Source: Desulfobacteraceae bacterium 4572_19
GTDB taxonomy: Bacteria; Desulfobacterota; Desulfobacteria; Desulfobacterales; NBLS01
DNA: 9,084 nucleotides
Assembly (NCBI GenBank): GCA_002084385.1
Contig: NBLS01000062.1
Location: forward strand, 1-9,084
Direction of reading: 5' to 3'
Part shown: positions 5,856 through 9,084 of the stretch, one piece after another
How positions within the stretch are numbered: the stretch's first letter is position 1
How the letters are laid out: each line of letters begins with the position of its first letter
Made by a program: the position numbers and the translations under genes
Notes under the pieces: model-generated
The model's database searches: none
Seen by the model: the letters and a program-made list of their open reading frames with translations, nothing else
Told to the model about the DNA's origin: nothing

Positions 5856-7382
5856 TTATTTTTTTATTAAAAAAGTTGTAAAGGCAATATTGGAATTTAT
5901 TATATCAATTGTTCTGAAACCTATTTTTCTTAATGTAATTAGATACCAGTCGAGGGGATATAAATCAAGAACCTCTTTAAGTGCCTCTTCTTTATATTTA
6001 ATATAATGATCATTTAAACCATGATCAAATTTAAATTTTTTATAAAGTCCTGCAGTTTCAGGGGATTGTAAAATTTTTTCAGTAAGAATAAGGTATCCGT
6101 TAAAGTGTAATTGTTTGTATATATCACGAAGAAACAGTTCTCTTTTTTTTACAAAATGGAGTGTCCAATTGGCAGTAACAAGATGAAATATGCCTAAATC
6201 CAATGGAAAAATTTCTGTTTTAATATAAGAAATCGATGAACTTTCAGGTTGATACGCTTTTTCAAGCATATATGAAGAATTATCTGTTCCATACAAATTT
6301 TTAAATCCATTTTTATAAAACCGTTTTAATGTTTCACCTACCGCACAACCAATATCGATAATCTTTGCCTCTTTTGAAAGATAAAGATTTGCAATATCAA
6401 TTGTATAATTAATAACCCTGTCATAATCTGGAATATTGGTTTTGGCTTCATATTGAAAATTTTTAGCAACTTTTTCGTTAAACTCCCACTGTTTATCAGT
6501 AATTGGTTTTTCATCAGGGGTTATCCATTTTAGTATTGATGAGGATTTGGAAGCCACCTCATCCCACTTTGTTTTTTCTATTGTTACAGGCAGTTTTTCA
6601 ATATTAGAAAAGACCTCATTCAATGACCAACATATTGTTTCTGTTTTTCGAAAAGAGCAGATATAACGAACATTATATTTAATTTCAGGATCACCGCAAA
6701 AATTATCTAATGAATTTTTTATTCTCTTGGGAACAGGATGAATTCCTGTTGGTTCAAAGCCCATTGTTTTAAGGATAATTTCAAGTGCAGAAGGTGACAC
6801 TCTGGAACCTGATGCAGAGTAGCTTTCTTCTGCATTCGCAACCACCATGCCTTGATTTGGCAATATTTCCACAATAGGCATATTTGGATTTCCTTTGTCA
6901 GGAAAAGGATATATTCCCTCAATAATCAAAGTTTCCTTGCAAATTGAAGTTACAGCTTTAAGTATTTTATAATAATCAAGATAACCGTATAAAACCCCAA
7001 GCATAACAACCATATCATATTGAGTTTTATTCTTATTTAAAAAATCGTCAATGGACGCTTGTACTATATTAGTTTTTTCTTTATAGTGGTCGAGAAGTTT
7101 ACGAGATTGGGTAACATAAAACTGTTGAGCATCTACACCTGTATATGTTTTTGCACCATAAAACAATACCCATTGTCCAGTAGCACCGAGACATGACCCC
7201 AAATCAAGAACTGTTTTACCTGATAAATTCCACTCACTAAACATCGAAGCATGGCGATTTTCCAACTGTTCTCTTGTAACAGGAGCAAACGCTCTTTTAT
7301 CTCTATTATCAAGTTCGTAAAAACCCGGGAAATCATCATAAGGATTTTTAACAAGTATGTTTTGTGCAACTGTTTTGTTCAT
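5856..7382 (-). CDS. Two-domain SAM methyltransferase: CmoB-like domain fused to CmoA-like domain
   Basis: A 508-residue protein with two Rossmann methyltransferase domains. Domain 1 (about 45-247) has motif I LDLGSCLGATG (59-69), GVD (82-84), LGVLYGYLDYY (128-138) and SPSALEIILKTMGF (196-209). These follow E. coli CmoB in order (GRTILDVGCGSG, MGVLYHRR, PSALALKNWLKKCGF), but the CmoB N-terminal segment with its substrate-binding lysine region is absent. Domain 2 (about 300-508) has FNEKVAKNFQYEAKTNIPDY, motif I IDIGCAVGE (342-350), GTDNS, NWTLHFV (405-411), NGYLILTEKI and a CmoA-like tail. CmoA makes carboxy-SAM and CmoB uses it on tRNA wobble uridine. The Arg of CmoA that contacts carboxy-SAM aligns by eye with Glu near residue 465, so ordinary SAM methylation is likelier. 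Start ATG 7382 lies 26 bp after the proline dehydrogenase stop, without a strong Shine-Dalgarno. The substrate is unknown. Confidence 0.9.
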   Translation of the reverse strand: MNKTVAQNILVKNPYDDFPGFYELDNRDKRAFAPVTREQLENRHASMFSEWNLSGKTVLDLGSCLGATGQWVLFYGAKTYTGVDAQQFYVTQSRKLLDHYKEKTNIVQASIDDFLNKNKTQYDMVVMLGVLYGYLDYYKILKAVTSICKETLIIEGIYPFPDKGNPNMPIVEILPNQGMVVANAEESYSASGSRVSPSALEIILKTMGFEPTGIHPVPKRIKNSLDNFCGDPEIKYNVRYICSFRKTETICWSLNEVFSNIEKLPVTIEKTKWDEVASKSSSILKWITPDEKPITDKQWEFNEKVAKNFQYEAKTNIPDYDRVINYTIDIANLYLSKEAKIIDIGCAVGETLKRFYKNGFKNLYGTDNSSYMLEKAYQPESSSISYIKTEIFPLDLGIFHLVTANWTLHFVKKRELFLRDIYKQLHFNGYLILTEKILQSPETAGLYKKFKFDHGLNDHYIKYKEEALKEVLDLYPLDWYLITLRKIGFRTIDIINSNIAFTTFLIKK

Positions 7383-7408
7383 GGATAAATTCTTGTTTAT
7401 TTAGGGAA

Positions 7409-8908
7409 TTATTGACGAATGCTTTTTTGCTCCAATGCTTTTTTAACTTCCTGCTGAATAAATCGTCCATCGGTGATGTCCTCTTTTCCTGTGAAAGCCG
7501 GAACCGTTCCATCCACCGAGGAAAAATCACCGTGCATGGTCTGGGCAAGGGCATTATCACTATTGGCTAACTCACGGAATCTACGTCCCGCATATTTCAA
7601 CCCTCGTGCCAGCGACCCTGCAGGAATGTATTCTCGCATGGAGTAACCCATGGAGATAACTACGTCCTTGATCGGGTTGCCCATACCGTAAAGCATTTGT
7701 AATTCGATTTTATTCTTGGGAAGTTCGAGAAATTCTGCCAGAGCCATAACGTGGGCTTGACTTCTGATATTGTGGGTGGCAAAAGCGGATTGAATAACAT
7801 CTTCATTAAGTAGCATATATGCACAAATCCCCTCATAATTGGCATCCGTTGACGGCTTGAAGTCCCAAACCGGACTTTTCCGATTCTCCTTTACGGCTTC
7901 CTCCCGTTCATAGACCAAATATGCCCCTTTAACCAACCGAATGGGAACACGAAGATTCTTCTTTCTACCCCAGTCTGCCAGTTCAACGACATCTTTAGCG
8001 GAATCCCGCAAGTAGGCCTGAATTACAACGCCCAATCGCAGGCTGTTGTCCGCATTTCTAACAATAGTTGGATTCTCTTCAACCACTTCCTTAAATAACT
8101 TCAGGGTCATATCCTTAAACTCATACTCCTCCATATCAATACGGATAAATATTTTTCTTTTTGGTTCCCTATTTGCCACCTTAAGCAGGTTAATCAATGC
8201 GGATTTAATCTCTTTTTGTTTGGACAGCATTTTTTCCGGACTTGCTTTATCTACGGCATCACCCAGATCATACACCAGTGCAGAAAATTTAAGAGACATG
8301 GCCAATTCCGAAATAGTGCTGTTTTGAATAAACTGTTCGATTAGGGTACGATAATAAAGTTGATAACTTCGTGCATCTTCCGATGAAAGTGATGCATCTC
8401 CAACGTTATCAAGGGTTACATCAAGACCCCTTGCCTGTAATCGCAAAATAAGGGCAAAAGCCGTGTTCACTTCCTTTTTGGAATCAGTACCATCTGTCTC
8501 AATGGGAAAAATAAATGGGGAACTTATCCATTTAATAAACGGCATGGTAAAAAAAAGAGCTTTGCGAGCAGTATGGCTATCGCCCAGTGTTTCTAAAATC
8601 CACTGACTGGCTACGGCAAATGGTCCCCACATGCTCAGTTGAATTAAATGATCTCGCAACTTCTCACTAAACGACGGGGCATCTTCTGCCAGACAGACCT
8701 GAAGTCGTCCTTTAATGGTGGCGAGCTTCTTTTTAGTAACAGTCTCTACTTGTTGAAAAGAGATGTTCGAATTGCGTGTTTCCATATCTATCCCACTGGC
8801 CGATGTAGAAGAAGTGTTAATAAGGCCTGTTCCCCCTGAAAGAAACAGACCGCAACATAAAACCCAAAATACCTGAATAATAAAACGTGTCATTAAATTA
8901 AAACCCAT
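7409..8908 (-). CDS. Proline dehydrogenase (single-domain) with N-terminal hydrophobic segment
   Basis: This enzyme oxidises L-proline to pyrroline-5-carboxylate using FAD. Motifs run in family order: RGLDVTLDNVGD (160-171), LKFSALVYD (206-214), IRIDMEEYEF (256-264), LGVVIQAYL (292-300), RLVKGAYLVYE (324-334), FATHNIRSQAHVMALA (376-391), ELQMLYGMGNP (402-412) and EYIPAGSLARGLKYAGRRFRE (426-446). The last has the paired Arg (442-443) that bind the proline carboxylate in PutA. No pyrroline-5-carboxylate dehydrogenase domain follows, so that step needs another gene. With start ATG 8908, residues 8-30 are a hydrophobic segment, like a signal peptide or membrane anchor, which is odd for this enzyme. 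ATG 8893 (residue 6) or ATG 8785 (residue 42, GGGAT upstream) are alternatives, and the latter would remove it. GC is well above the neighbours, suggesting transfer. The next gene follows after 26 bp. Confidence 0.93.
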   Translation of the reverse strand: MGFNLMTRFIIQVFWVLCCGLFLSGGTGLINTSSTSASGIDMETRNSNISFQQVETVTKKKLATIKGRLQVCLAEDAPSFSEKLRDHLIQLSMWGPFAVASQWILETLGDSHTARKALFFTMPFIKWISSPFIFPIETDGTDSKKEVNTAFALILRLQARGLDVTLDNVGDASLSSEDARSYQLYYRTLIEQFIQNSTISELAMSLKFSALVYDLGDAVDKASPEKMLSKQKEIKSALINLLKVANREPKRKIFIRIDMEEYEFKDMTLKLFKEVVEENPTIVRNADNSLRLGVVIQAYLRDSAKDVVELADWGRKKNLRVPIRLVKGAYLVYEREEAVKENRKSPVWDFKPSTDANYEGICAYMLLNEDVIQSAFATHNIRSQAHVMALAEFLELPKNKIELQMLYGMGNPIKDVVISMGYSMREYIPAGSLARGLKYAGRRFRELANSDNALAQTMHGDFSSVDGTVPAFTGKEDITDGRFIQQEVKKALEQKSIRQ

Positions 8909-9084
8909 TTTTTAAATTTATCTGCAATTAATTGAATATTAAGAAACGATATCATTAGTAGAGATATTACACAACTAAAACTGTAGTCTTCGTACATACA
9001 AAAAGTGTAATTTGTCAATGTTTTTTTATGAGCACTTTAAAAAAAATATATTCTCTTGCGTCAAGCTTCAAGCTATGATACCTA
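8909..9084. other. Non-coding right end upstream of proline dehydrogenase
   Basis: No open frame with protein features is seen. On the minus strand a perfect TTGACA stands at 9018-9013, but no good -10 box lies 16-18 bases further on, so a promoter is only suspected. A tandem 7-mer, TCAAGCT twice, occupies 9061-9074. Confidence 0.4.

Overview
The window is AT-rich (roughly one third GC in most lines I sampled). Every gene I can support lies on the minus strand, so transcription runs from right to left. The protein set fits an AT-rich Gram-negative anaerobe of the Desulfobacterota (Desulfobacterales-like): a UbiD-family decarboxylase of the long type, a signal-less NrtA/SsuA-like solute-binding protein, a Smr-domain protein with a long disordered N-terminus, and a possible flagellar hook-length protein. 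This assignment comes from recall of families, not from a search, and is tentative.

From right to left: 8909-9084 is non-coding. 7409-8908 encodes a single-domain proline dehydrogenase with an N-terminal hydrophobic segment; its GC (about 45-48% in sampled lines) is clearly above its neighbours. 26 bp downstream, 5856-7382 encodes a protein with two methyltransferase domains in tandem, the first CmoB-like and the second CmoA-like. 5700-5806 is a 107-bp nested inverted repeat that looks like a non-autonomous mobile element (MITE) or a large hairpin. Next is a two-gene unit with an ATGA overlap: a small flavin split-barrel (PNPOx-like) protein at about 5147-5659, then a UbiD-family decarboxylase at 3544-5150. 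The latter is broken by a frameshifting deletion near 4209-4220 and probably also carries an in-frame deletion near 3705-3730, so I call it a pseudogene.

3198-3543 is a 346-bp non-coding stretch. It holds two copies of an inverted repeat (ATGAAAGTC / GACTTTCAT), with conserved arms and unrelated loops, ahead of the solute-binding protein gene 2259-3197. That gene is followed by a Smr-domain gene (1179-2198). Last comes the 5' part of a large low-complexity gene (1070 to beyond position 1), which runs off the window and contains four 27-bp tandem repeats.

No tRNA, rRNA, CRISPR array, intact transposase or convincing intrinsic terminator was seen. The items most worth following up are the CmoB-like/CmoA-like fusion, the 107-bp nested palindrome, the paired hairpin repeats upstream of an orphan binding protein, and the decaying UbiD gene.
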